Origin: Nautilus pompilius
Taxonomy: Eukaryota > Mollusca > Cephalopoda > Nautilida > Nautilidae
DNA length: 64,000 bases
Direction: 5' to 3'
Assembly (NCBI GenBank): GCA_018389105.1
Contig: JACATO010000970.1
Location: 253,001 to 317,000, forward strand
Shown here: positions 49,492 to 61,400 of the stretch, piece after piece
Position numbering within the stretch: position 1 is the stretch's first letter
Layout of the letters: the number at the start of each line of letters is the position of its first letter
Program-made: the position numbers and the translations under genes
Notes under the pieces: generated by a model
Databases searched by the model: none
Seen by the model: the letters and a program-made list of their open reading frames with translations, nothing else
Told to the model about the DNA's origin: nothing

Positions 49492-50922
49492 TTAACATGC
49501 ACATATATTTTTTTCAGAAATTAAAATTTTCACTGAATTAATTTTTTCTTTTCTTGTTTCATCAACTTTATCTTCAACTGTCTTTGTGAATGGATTATCT
49601 AGTCTAATAAGGAATGCAGCCACTATGGCCCTTAATGTGAGAACTTCAAGAGAGTCATCTAATATAATTTGAGGTACAGCTAGAGGGTTGAAATGGAACT
49701 GTGGCCACCAGTTTGCTCGACTGGCCCAACAAGCTTTGATTGATTTCTGGTTAACAGTTTCGTTTTCGCTGTATACATCAACCAGAATGGATGACAGTCT
49801 TCTCCATGGTTCCAGGTGGTGCTTCCAGCAGTCATAATCAAGTAAGGCAAACAAGTGCTTTAAGATGGCAATGCGATCTGTACCCAGCCTGTCACAGAGC
49901 TGTAGCACCAACGGATCAGAAGGCACAAACTTAGCTAAGCTCTGTAACGTCTCAGTCAACTCGTCTGACCCCGCTCCAACTCTGAGCTGAAACTGATACA
50001 AATATTTATGGGCATTGGGATTCTCATAGTTTTTAGTTCTGTAATCCACCAGAACCTGCTTGGCTTTCCGTGTCTCATTACAGTACTCCAGCAATTCAAT
50101 GTACGGGATGAGAAATATGTCCCACACGCCTTCTTCCTTCTCTAAGCTACAGAACAGGTCCCTCGACTTTCTAGCGTACGAGTCCATGGCTGGTCTCAGG
50201 TTAATCCCGATCTGTGAAAAAGCGTTAAGGGGATTTTCTTCGCTTTCTTTTTCGCTAGCCTCTACCTTCTGTTTTGTGTTAATCCAGTCCCAGTACCATA
50301 TCAAACCCTGATAGGCTTTGCACAAGAATTCTACTTGGTGTTCCTGATGAGACGGCTTCCTCGCAGACGTCCTCCCTTTGTGAGTCCCCGCGAACGCTTC
50401 CTTAGCCTCAGACATCAGTCCGTTGCTCATCAAATACAGCATGTGTTCAAGGACCAACTCCCTGGACGGAAAGCCGTCCTGGGGAAGCAGGATGTTGACG
50501 GCCTGCGCAATCATGCTGCTGTTAGCAACCGGATCCAGGTACATCACTTCCATTCCCGCTTTCCAAATCGCTATTTTTTCCCCCGTGTTTTCGCCGGTGA
50601 ACACCTCCAGCACCTGCCCCACTTCCTTCCACCGGTTCAAGAGCGCGCACTCCTTCAGCAAAAGCAGCAGCTGCTGGGGAATACCGAGGACATTTTCCGA
50701 AAAGTGCAGGTGATTGTCGGAGACGGTATCCGAGGTAACCGCTCGCCAGAGAGACAGCTTTTCCACCATCGAGGAGCCGCTTCCACCTTCGTTCAAGCCC
50801 CCGCCCACGACATCGTGGAAGCGCTCACACTCCCCCAGTAAAAAGAGTATCAGCTCCTTTAAGTAGTTGAGCCTTAACCGACTTTCACCAATGCGATTCC
50901 TGTCTTCTTTGTCTCCATCCAT
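49492..50922 (-). CDS. TAF1A: TATA-box-binding-protein-associated factor RNA polymerase I subunit A
   Basis: TAF1A (TAFI48) is a subunit of SL1/TIF-IB, which recruits RNA polymerase I to rDNA promoters in the nucleolus. The gene is a single exon of 476 codons from ATG 50922 (MDGDKEDRN) to TAA 49494-49492; human TAF1A is 450 aa. Family features are helical, TPR-like repeats, the AYQGLIWYWDWI block, GVWDIFLIPYIELLEYC, the NPNAHKYLYQF motif and, near the C-terminus, RANWWPQFHF (human RKNWWPGFHF). The frame stays open upstream through GTG 50973 (VSDVAHLFDGG), but I saw no in-frame ATG there, so 50922 is the first usable AUG. It is divergent to COMMD7. The lack of introns is notable beside 9- to 26-exon neighbours, but the sequence shows no poly(A)-tail or TSD signs of retroposition. 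Confidence 0.9.
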   Translation of the reverse strand: MDGDKEDRNRIGESRLRLNYLKELILFLLGECERFHDVVGGGLNEGGSGSSMVEKLSLWRAVTSDTVSDNHLHFSENVLGIPQQLLLLLKECALLNRWKEVGQVLEVFTGENTGEKIAIWKAGMEVMYLDPVANSSMIAQAVNILLPQDGFPSRELVLEHMLYLMSNGLMSEAKEAFAGTHKGRTSARKPSHQEHQVEFLCKAYQGLIWYWDWINTKQKVEASEKESEENPLNAFSQIGINLRPAMDSYARKSRDLFCSLEKEEGVWDIFLIPYIELLEYCNETRKAKQVLVDYRTKNYENPNAHKYLYQFQLRVGAGSDELTETLQSLAKFVPSDPLVLQLCDRLGTDRIAILKHLFALLDYDCWKHHLEPWRRLSSILVDVYSENETVNQKSIKACWASRANWWPQFHFNPLAVPQIILDDSLEVLTLRAIVAAFLIRLDNPFTKTVEDKVDETRKEKINSVKILISEKNICAC

Positions 50923-51211
50923 CACCCAGCCTGATGTTCCACCCCCATCAAACAGGTGCGCGACGTCACTCACTGCCTCTTTTAAATTAATTCCGCTCAG
51001 CCGTAAATAAAAATTACTAGCTAAGAAAATGTTTTCAGAAAAAAAACCAAAACAAACAAAGTATACAAATTTATTATGAAATTTTGTTTTAAAAGATGAT
51101 ATTTGTATATAATTAAGAAGATAAAGTAATTCGTTTTTCCTAAATTTAATTACTGGAGTAATGGAATAATATTAAGAGAGAACAGAGATCCGGGGGACAC
51201 CGTCAGCAAAG
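50923..51211. promoter_or_regulatory. Divergent promoter between TAF1A and COMMD7
   Basis: Only 289 bp separate the two start codons. The COMMD7 start is embedded in AAGATGGCGGC (51209-51219), a perfect YY1-type motif of the kind found just downstream of TSSs in metazoan housekeeping genes. A CGACGTCA CRE-like site lies inside the open TAF1A frame (50960-50969), which suggests that this segment is untranslated leader or promoter. The middle is AT-rich. No TATA box is convincing. Confidence 0.6.
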
Positions 51212-54200
51212 ATGGCGGCTACCTTTCACTTCTGTAAGGAATCTCCGCCGGACGGCATGTTTACGGATATACAAGCTCTGAATAAGTTTCAGGGAGAGGT
51301 AGGTGGATGAGGTGGTCACGCGTCGTGAATAGGATGTAGAGTGGGTTTAATGATGTCGAGCTCGTAAATGAATAGTAAGTCTGATGGTAGTAAGTTACTA
51401 GCTGGGCGTGGAGCCGCCGTCCACTGGTAACTAAGAGGATGGGGATGGGCTTCCTCCCCGGCTGGTCGGGGGTTGGGAAGAGACACTAGATGTCGTTTTA
51501 TGTAGCAGCTACATGCCTGTCACAAAGACGCATTTCTGTTTCCTCTTTTATTAAGGCGGGATGTTCAATTGAAGTGCCTCCACCCCCCACCAGGTGAATA
51601 TAGCTTTCCCGTGATAATATTTGGCCGGGTTTCATTTGAACGTCCATCCCTTCATAGTATACATCAAGTTCACTGGCTGCAAGTCGTTTATGAATGTATA
51701 CTGATTTTATAAAATGGAAATTATATAGTTTAGTAAATAAACTATTTGAAACAGTGATGATACCAGCAAAGTAAGACCAGCAGTCAAAAGAATGTTTTGG
51801 TTAAGACCTCAGACTTCAGGTTGTACTTTGTTTCTAAGATAAAATTCAAAAGCAGTTATGTGTATTACTGAACACATCAGACTTTAGTTGACTTGTTCTC
51901 GACCTTTCCTTATCGTACAGGAATTACAAAGAACTGTTTGTATCCTCTACTATTTTTAAGTGTAAATTTAATCAAGATTAAAGTTTTGGATTTTCAGAAA
52001 TCTCCTAGAATTACTGACATCTGTTTTATTTGTACAAAATCTGCCTCTGTTTTTTTTTTTTTTTTTTTAGAATTAATGTTTCCGCCTTTACTATTAGCCA
52101 TCTAGTACTTTCACATCCCTCTGTATTCTAACATTAGGTCTTTAGAAATGTAGAATTTGTAAAGAATCTTATACCACTTCTTTTGTATATTTAAGTGTTT
52201 TGAGTTTTGAAACAAAAAGCAATTTTTTTTTTAATGTGCAATGATATACATACTCAAGATCATGAATTGATGAATTTTTCACACTTTTAACTACCTGAGG
52301 ATCAGATGCAAATGTTCATGAAAATACTAGTAGTGTAGTCTAATAATGCTTTTCAGTACAAACAAAAGTAATATTTTATTCTAAGTCTCAGTTCCAAAAA
52401 AGAAAGAAAGAAAAAATATTTCTTTAATAAATTTTTTTAAAATTTAAAAAAAACTCAATTAGAATATGAGAATAGCAAGTACCTTTCCTTTTATTTAACA
52501 GATAAAGTTATTTAAAGAATAATGATTATTTTCCTTTAATTTTTATTTCCTAACTTTTTCTATTCCTTAGCAATTCAGCCAACTGGTGGAGATGGTATTT
52601 TCATTTTTAGCAGAACCAAGCAAGGTACGTTACCTGTGTGTCTTTCATAGCTGTAGCGGTAAAAATGTTGGAATGGGTTCATGTAATGAACAGCTGTGGT
52701 AAAATGATGTTATGTTGGCTACATTTGATATGAAAGTGCACTAGATAAAAATGGCTTTAGGTTAAAAAGAAAAAACTCCTAATGTACTTTTAATACACAT
52801 GCACAAGATTAAAATGAACTGGTCCAAATGTGGTAAGTAAGGCTGAACCGAATAATAATGAACTAGGAAGTGATCTGCTCTGGGATCAACATTTTTGTTT
52901 TTTTTATAAATTGAAAGCTTGGATATATTTTATCCCTACTAATTCTGCACAGTTTGGGGTTTGATGTAGACATTCATCATGTGAAGAATAAAGCTGGAGT
53001 ACAATGCTTTATTTTGAATTATTCTGCCTTTTGATACATTTGTGATCATGCAAAAGTAATCTCACTGAAGATTAATCTTGTTTATCCTGATCATTAATTT
53101 TCTACAAAAGAATATTTTTCTAAACAGTTCTGTTGCATTCAAACAAATACAATAGGGTTAGTAGCACAACCAATTTGACATTGTGCAGTAAAGCAAGTAT
53201 CTGATTAGCTAAATCTGTTTTGTTACTGTAATTTCCAAATTTTCTATACAGATTCCTATTTTGCTTGGGGTCAGCCAGTTGTATTCCTTTATTTGTTGTA
53301 TTGCCAGAGTAAATTGAAAAAACATATCTTGTTTTGGTAATGATAAAGTCTCAATTACAATTTAAATTAATATTAAATTTTTAAAAAGTATTTACATGAA
53401 ATAAATTTCTATTTGTTTAAACCACCTAGATTTGGCATGTATATTTATCAGATCAATTCGAAATTTTAATTAATTTTTCTTTCCGTAAATTACTATATTA
53501 TATATCGCATATTGCTTAATATTATTTCTCATTTGTGACTATCACATTTTCACAGCTTGCATAATTTTTTTGAAAAGCTTGATACTTTCTCTTGCTATGA
53601 AACAGAAAAAATGAACAAGTTGAATAAGTTATTGTAATTTCAGGAATATTTGAATTTGATGTAAGAAGTAGCCATCAGTCATGAAATGCAGATTACATGC
53701 ATAGCACTACACCAAAATATTTCTAGAAGCATCACATTCTACTTAATGGTATATTTTGAAATCTACATAGTTATTTACAAGAAACAGATGTACCCACATC
53801 CCTTCAGATTTATTCAAATGCATTTTTTAAATGTGTTGGTTGACAGTTTGCACTTTCAGTTGCTGACATAACATCACTTAGCAGATAATAATCTTCATAA
53901 TTAATCTGGTGTCACACATTTGAAAAAACAGTTCTATTTAATAATAATAATCTTTTTTTTTCTTCTAAATCCCTCTATTAAGTCATCCAGACTTCTCTCA
54001 CAACTCGGTGAGTTTGCTGCTGAAAACAATGTCAGTCCATCAGCTTTGAAGAATGTTTTTAAAAGTTTGCTCTCTGTACCAAACAGTAAGTACTGGTGCT
54101 TTCAAGCTTTGTCTTTTTATGATGGTGTAATATTTGTGGTTTTCAGTTTACCTGGTTACTGCACACACACACACAAAAACAATATCTATGCTACTAGGAT

Positions 54201-57200
54201 CATTCCAATGAAACCTGGCTGGATACTGTGTTTTTGTTTTAAATGATACTTTAATTTTCAATCTTCACTAATCTAGCTGTTCTCCACTTAACCGTTCTAG
54301 TTATCACTGCACTCACAGGATGTTCAAGCTGATAAATGTTATTTAACTAGCATTAAAATAGATGAAAAAAAAATCTGCTTTATTTTAACAAAAATTCCAA
54401 GATTAAACAAACAGTATAAGCAATAGTTATGATGGATATAACTCCTTTATTATACAGGTGCTGTAAAAAGAGGAGTCAGTGCTGCTCAGTTAAATGAAGA
54501 TTTAATTAACTTGGGTAAGAATTACTTTACTCTATTGTTTTATTGAGATTACAGTCCTTCCCTACAGTCTCTCATGTGTGTTACTGTATATGTGAACAGG
54601 GCATGAGCAGGAGAACTGTATATACATTGTAAGGATGTTTATGGTGGAAGGAAGTCTTTTGTATAGAAGACGGAAGCCTTGTATGCATGCATGCATGCAT
54701 ATATGAACAAGAGTATAATACACTATGCATGTATGGAAGTACAAACGGGATTTTGCAAGTGTGTATTGCATCCATGTTTTGTAAACCAGTCCTGTAGGTG
54801 GTGGTGGTGATTTTGGAACAACCTATCCCCAACCAGAGACAGCCAGAATGAACTTGATCTGCTACAATGCCCAAATATTCCCATGATGTCAACCAGCCAT
54901 ACAATGGGATGAGATTGAAGTGGGGAACCATAGCCAAAATGTTTCGGGCCATGATATCACCTCCAGCAACCTGCACTGTTAAACTGATGCATGTGAGATT
55001 CAGCACTTTGAAATCTCTGCCACACATATACACTTCCATCTATTGCAAATAGGATCAAATATATGTTGGACCACACAACCTTCCATTGGTCAATTCCCAG
55101 TTGTAATGCATCAGACACAACTGCAGGTGGATATTCTATTTCTTCACACTGATGAGTTTGTACATGCACGACTTGCTATCAAAGTTCATAATGCATGGTT
55201 TTCAGCACACAGTTTGAGTGGAAAACAGCAGTGTCTTTATAGCATTGAAGGTTTCTGCAATTTAGGCCACTGCATCTCATCTTGTCACAACACATTGCAC
55301 ATGACCTGCTTGAACCAGAGTTGTTTTCTTGAATTGGCTCTCTGCAAATGTTGGCATTGCAGGAACACACCTGGCACACTGGTCTTTGGTCACTGCAGCC
55401 AGTATTGAGGGAAGAGCTGGCTGCACATGCCACTTTCAGGCCCTTTCTGAAGTCACTGCTGCTTTCGCATCAACTATTGAATAGTAACACATAGTTTTGT
55501 TTATATATAAAAGTCTAGTGATTGCATGAGTTTTTGGGGAGTATGGGTGTGTGTGTGTGTGTGTGGTTTAGAGTTTCATTGGTGGTTTTGATAACTTTTA
55601 AAATTGCTTCACAATAGTTTATTTCCATTCTGAAGGCACTGAGAGGTGACTATTTTGGTTGCTCTCCTGCTACATCCTGTAGATAGAATGTCAACATCCT
55701 TACATCAGGCTCTGTCAGAATGTGGGGGAGGTGAAAACCAGAGTAACTTCATTTTACTTTTATTTATTGTTTAGGTCTCTCTGAAGAAAAAACAAACTTT
55801 TTCATACAGCAGGTAATTATTTCTTTTCTTTTTTTTATTATTTTAAAATAAGTTGTGTTCTGAAGAGTTCTATTTGCTGATATTTTGATGATGGTGGTTA
55901 CCACTGTATTGGACTTCTTTTTTTTTGCCTGAAAGTGAAGATGCATTGGTCAGCTTCATTTTTTTTATTTGAGAGAGAAAACCTATAGCTGGTTGGCTGG
56001 TAATACCATTGGACTGCCACACTGCTCATTTTGGGATTTTTTAAAAATCACCAGCTGGATATTCAAACAAGAGGTTTCGGACCCGAAGTGCTCCTCATCA
56101 CTGACTTGGTGCTGGAGTCATTAAGTCAGTCTTTATTAGGGCTACCGAAGATACTGATAGAAGTTCAGCTAAACATTAATTTAAAATAAATTTCCAAGTG
56201 TTTGATAATAGCTCCAAAAATTAGATCTAGTAATAAAACAACTTCACCAAGTTATTACCCAAAGTGCTGAGCCCTGCTGAGAGTTAGTTCCTATTGTACA
56301 GTTCCAAACTATTAACCCTTTGCACAAAGATACGATGAGGTGTTTGAGGTGACTTTTTGTAATAGAGAGGAGATATAGAGGATTTTGTAAGCCCACATGT
56401 AGATGTCTTTTCAATAATATGTAGTTTAAATATATTGATCTTATGCAAAAAAATTCTGAAATAATACAAACTTCATAGCAGTTAATGCTAAATGTATGAT
56501 ACAAAGCCAATGGTTCAGCATGTGGCATTGTCAGAAAATCTTGTTTATTGGTTGTTTCAGTGGAAGAACAATCTTGTGACCCTCTCAAGCACAGCCCTTG
56601 GCCAAACTCTCATTGTGAATCAGCTTGTGGACATGGAATGGAAATTTGGAGGTATAGACATTATTAGTACTGCAGTGATATGATGTAACAAATTTAGAAC
56701 CATTCAGTTTTGTATGTAAATTAGATTTAAAAAATATCTAGTAAGATATGGCTTAGCTCTCAGTAAGCTATAAATTAAAAGAAAATGGCTTTCATCTACA
56801 GCTGAAGTTTTAAATGTTTATGAATAGGTTCAAATATAGTATATTGTTACACCTAATTGTTGGGTGAGCTAGTGAATATCATTATACTGGAGCTCTTTTC
56901 TGTCTGATTTTCAGTGACAGCTGCCAGCAGTGAGTTGGACAAAGTTGGAAACACATTCCTTCAGGTAATAATCCACCATACCTACTACATGTCATCACTC
57001 CATTTATCTCTGTACAGACAAGTCTTTTATTTAAGAGATTTAAAATATTAGGTGACAACCAGATTAGCTAGCCCCACAACCCCGTGCTATGTGCAGGGTT
57101 TTGACATTTACTGTCTGTCTTTATTTTTTAAGTTTCTTGTGTCTGATAACTCAGAAAGTATTTAAGCACATCATTTTTAAAATTCTGATAAGTTTTAATC

Positions 57201-57695
57201 TCTTTTTTTCCTTAGTTAAAACTTGTTCTGAACAATGGATCAGATGATACAAATAATGTATACATGGGTGAGTACTGTTTTCTATACATTCTCACACATG
57301 AGTTGTAGGTGATTTAAATTAGATTGCAATGTCAAGCTCTAAGGTCTGAATTTCTTTTTTGTATTGAAATAGTTTTTAATTGGTTCACGACTAATAATTT
57401 GTCTATATTTAATCATTAAAATCTTGAGGTGGTTTTACCGCCTTTAAATGTTTTAAATTATGGTAGTGCATTGAGGGTCATCATATTTTTGATCAGCTTT
57501 GTATTAATATTAGCTTCTAATGTATGCATAAAGGGATAACCTTGCAGCTGCTAGCAGCACTCATGTCTCTACTTAACTGAAGACTGTATTATAGTACCTG
57601 GTGTTTTATTCCTTCCAGAACTAACTTTGTCACAGTTTTATCAGTTTCTGCATGAAATGGAGAAAGCCAAGTCAAGCCTGGAATTACTAAGTTGA
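51212..57695 (+). CDS. COMMD7: COMM domain-containing protein 7
   Basis: COMMD proteins form the Commander complex (endosomal cargo recycling) and modulate NF-kappaB and cullin-RING ligases. Exons: 51212-51298, 52571-52624, 53983-54085, 54458-54514, 55775-55812, 56561-56651, 56915-56964, 57216-57267, 57619-57695. All phases agree, giving 202 aa against 200 in human COMMD7. The N-terminal helical half includes QFSQLVEMVFSFLAEP, LLSQLGEFA, LGLSEEKTNFF and WKNN. The C-terminal COMM domain (about residues 130-198) has NQLVDMEWKFGV, FLQLKLVL and the signature LTLSQFYQFLHEME. The start ATG lies in a YY1-like motif and opens with MAATFHF. Intron 4 contains a Tc1-type relic; intron 2 (52625-53982) shows nothing recognisable. 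Confidence 0.96.
54590..55400 (-). mobile_element. Decayed Tc1-type transposase relic
   Basis: Located in COMMD7 intron 4. Minus-strand fragments in shifting frames resemble the DDE region of Tc1-like transposases: DQWKVVWSNIYLILFAIDGS then VYVWQRFQSAE (about 55110-55000), matching the usual W..V.F.DES.F.L...DG...V.RR block. DIMARNILAMVPHFNLIPL (about 54960-54900) matches the VMVWGGIS...L..I.G block. QVHSGC follows, near where IL.PHV is expected. Stops and shifts are frequent and no inverted repeats were found. Assignment is moderate. Confidence 0.5.
54683..54700. repeat. (ATGC)n tetranucleotide repeat
   Basis: About four and a half copies of ATGC in COMMD7 intron 4. It is self-complementary (ATGCAT core). 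Confidence 0.85.
55547..55565. repeat. (GT)n microsatellite
   Basis: A GT run in COMMD7 intron 4, downstream of the Tc1-type relic. Confidence 0.9.
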
Positions 57696-58055
57696 ATGTG
57701 GAGCAAGTGGAACAAATGGGGAAATTGTCCAGTCACAGAGTGCTGAGGATTGTCTCTTAACAGAATGCAGTGTAAGCATGTTTTGAACAAATGGACAAAC
57801 AATAGTTTTCTTGAATATGGAAAGAATTCAGATGAATGATAAAAATTATTTTTTTAAAAATTATCAGTTGAATTTTCTTCCTCTTGCTTAGATTGCCATC
57901 TCTTCTGTCAGTCACATAATGGTCTCCTTAGATAAGAAGAAACAACAGATGATAAATGCCTTGCAGGCATAAATACAAGTGATAATGTTTATGTTCAATG
58001 GAGCCTCTACTACTAGTTTGTGGTAGTTGAAAACAAAAAAAACTCTGACAGTTTG

Positions 58056-58068
58056 AATAAATAATAAA
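58056..58068 (+). terminator. Candidate COMMD7 poly(A) signals (two)
   Basis: Two closely spaced AATAAA hexamers (58056-58061 and 58063-58068), about 360 bases after the COMMD7 stop. The stretch 57696-58055 is probably 3'UTR. 58069-58411 is AT-rich with A-runs and shows nothing else. Confidence 0.6.
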
Positions 58069-58411
58069 GTTAATGAATTTTGAAATGAAAACAATGTTTA
58101 AATCAAATTCTCAATTTCCATCAGTGTAATAACACTTTAAAAAAAAAAAAAAACTAATTAAAAATAGTTTCTTGGCAAGAAAATTCCCCATCTTTAGGAT
58201 AATTTCTTTTATAGGAAATGCAGATTTAGAACTGTGGTAAACTCAGCCGCTATCTTAATTAAAAAAAAAACAACTCTAATTACTGTATGTATGATTTGCT
58301 TAAGGCACTTTGGTCATAATGTATTTTTAACAAAATATTTCGGGATTCTTTTTTTTTTTAAGCAGATAGAAAAACACTGCTAGATATTGGACCTATGCAA
58401 TGTTTTGACCC

Positions 58412-61400
58412 TCAAAGGTCCATAACTGGTTTCAGACAACTGATGCTTGTTTGTAATCCTCTGGAATTTGTCATCAGATTGTGGTGCTGTAAAACCTGGA
58501 ATGCTTGGACAGGGAACCTCTTGAGCAGAAGTTGTTCTTCCAAGACTGAGGGAAATGAGTATTCATCTTTTGGCTTCACCTCACTTAGCAGCATGTATTC
58601 CCTGAAAGAAATTCCATCAGAAAATCCACATCAGGCATGGTTAACTGAGATGAAGCAGTTGGTGTGGAATTCTAAACTACTGAAGTAAAACAGAGACCAC
58701 TTATTACAGTGGTACTGATACTTAACATGGTCTTTGTCACTGTATTTCTGAATATATTCCATTACTGTACACCTGATCATAAAGTAGAGCTTAAAGGGGA
58801 CTGACCTGAATTTGTCATAAGCCAAGTAAATTTTGTTACAGTACCTAAGTTAACCTTTAGGGAGATTTCCATGGCATTTTCCTGGTAGTACAGTGTATAC
58901 TATGTGGCAGGACACCAGCTTGTTATTGCCTACAGCAGTGCTGCAGAAAATCTAACAAACTATTTTAATGATCTGGATATAATATTATGTATGAAAATCT
59001 TAAAAATTGCAAGTTATACATGGGTCACTACATTATTATACAAACATACTCAGTTCTAATTAAAGTATCATTGTAACAACTCACTTGGAATTGCTTGGAA
59101 TGGACTTAGTAAAAGGTTGTTTAATGTTACGTTGTGGATTTCTTGGATCAAACATCCATGGTTCCAACTGTGGACTCAGAACTGCTGATGGGGGAGTTCT
59201 GCCTTGAAGTGAAAACCTGCAAATACAGAAAACTATATATTTTTTTTCTTCCTGATATACATGAGCTTTGTCAATAGCACTAATCTTACAAAAATCCCTT
59301 CAAAGAAATATGTAAAAGTTTCTGTAGACTTTACCTGAATGGCTGCTCAGTATGAAGCTGGATCTTGGACCAGTTGTTTGGAGGTAAGCAAGAACTGGAG
59401 TTGGAGTTGGGTTTCTCAGATATGTGGCTAGGCACAGCCTTGGTGAGGCAGCTCACATCACTGCATGTCCGATTCACTTTGCATATAGGGGCCACACTGG
59501 CATCATCAGTGGAAACTAGAAGAAAGCACAAAAAAAAAAAATTTCTAGTGTTGTCAGGGCCTGAATTATACCAGGATTCATATGTTGAAATTTGTTCCTT
59601 TATACACTTTTTGTACTGCCCTTCAGACAGAAATAATCCAACATCCCAGTTTTAGGAATTTATAAATGTAGCATACTAGAGAGAAGGAAAAGCTAAGGGA
59701 GGGAGATCAAGTTTTTTTTTTTCCATCTGAATGGTAATAACCTGTAAAATATATTAATGTGGATATCCATCAGCTGAGAAATATCTAAGGAATTCAGTAC
59801 AAGTTAATTAAGTTGTGCATCCAAAGCAGCTGTCTAGAATTGTTGGAATGATTAAGGACTTCTCATCTCTACTCATCTGAAATTTCTAGTTGCAAAATGT
59901 TCTTTTACTCTTGATTTTTTTCCATATCCATTGCATAAATTCACCATAATTGCAAATAAAATTGTTTAACCTGTCAAACGTGGGGGTGGAAGCTATGAAA
60001 AGTCACAGTCCAAATCAGCGCATATCATCCACTGAAAGACATCCAGCAGGAAGAGGAGACTACGCAAATGTGACAGGTAGCAGCAGCACATTTCCTCTGG
60101 TGGGACGACAAAAATATATCGCTGAAAGAATGATCAAAATTTTGCAAGCAGCAGAGGGACAAAATCATTTGATATTCCTCTGATTAAAAGAAACTGAACT
60201 TCACGCTGGCAGTGACAAAACAGGCTCTACCAAAATGACAAGTCCGTGCTCCCATTTTTTTTAGCTGGAGACTTAAAAATGATAGAAGGGATTTTTGAAA
60301 AGTGTGTTTCTGCAATAACTATTAGTTCCCCAGCTTGTCAAAATTGACTTGGATCCTGAATTCTCTGCTGAAAGAAATACTGAGCAGCTCAGAATGTAAG
60401 GAGAACGTCAGTGCTAAAGTTGCTGCGAAGGCATGTTCGATAAGCTTGAACAGAAACTGCTTGTTAGGTCACCAGTCTCTCATCCACCTGTGGAAGATAC
60501 GGCTGGCTTAGACCCTAACAAAACGCTTCGCTTTGATTCATTGACCATTTCAATTTCTTGTGGATTCTAATTGAGTCCAGGAAAAAAATTTATGATGAAG
60601 GGTTGTTAGACTTTAGTGACTTTGTAAAATGGCAAAAAAAGGTAAATTTGAAGAGTTCAGTTACAAAGTTTTATTTGAAAAAATGGCCAAAAGTCATCCA
60701 GCAGCAATGGGAATGGTGAGAAGGGTATTTTTATTATCCCATCTCCAGAGTTCTGAATTGATAAGGAAGTTGTTGAAAACCAACAGGATTTTTTTTTTTT
60801 TTTGGTGCCAGGCCTTTCCCCAACACTTATGTATATACAAAATGAAAATTATCCGCTGTACATAAAATCTCACCTGAGCTAACTTTTTGTTGAAGTCTTT
60901 CCTTCTGGCTGGTTTTCATTTCCTGCCGTTTCTGAGCTGCATTTTTGGTTCGCAATTCTTTCTGCATTTTAATGAGTCTGTGCCTTGATTGTCAGAAAAA
61001 AAACAGTCTGTCAGAATTGATTATTTACCTTTTTTATACAGGTGACAGTAAAGAGACTGACTAACTTTATTTATACTGTTTCTTAGAGATCTGACTCTAA
61101 AACCTGCAGATGCCATATTCAAGAAAGTAATATTTTTTGTCATACACCAAATATAAAGACAGTTTATTGGATGATGCATTAGCACTTTCCACAAGTTATT
61201 TCAATTCCATCAAAAAAAGAAAATAGATTAGATGTGGTCTCTGGGTATGTTTATTCTAAGTACTTTGCTTAAATTGGAGAACATTGGGCATGTTTATGCT
61301 ATTTTTCAGCATTCAGAGCTCTTGCTTTTCAGGTAACTAAATGATGTGATGACAATACCACGGTTACATAGATACCCAGCTGAAGGAAGCAGACTGTAAA

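Noticed and set aside
50060..50841. Plus-strand ORFs of 83-168 codons across TAF1A
   Set aside because: They are antisense shadows of the long TAF1A frame, which has clear family motifs.
50923..50973. GTG at 50973 as the TAF1A start
   Set aside because: Eukaryotic initiation at GTG is rare and an in-frame ATG follows at 50922; kept only as a possible extension.
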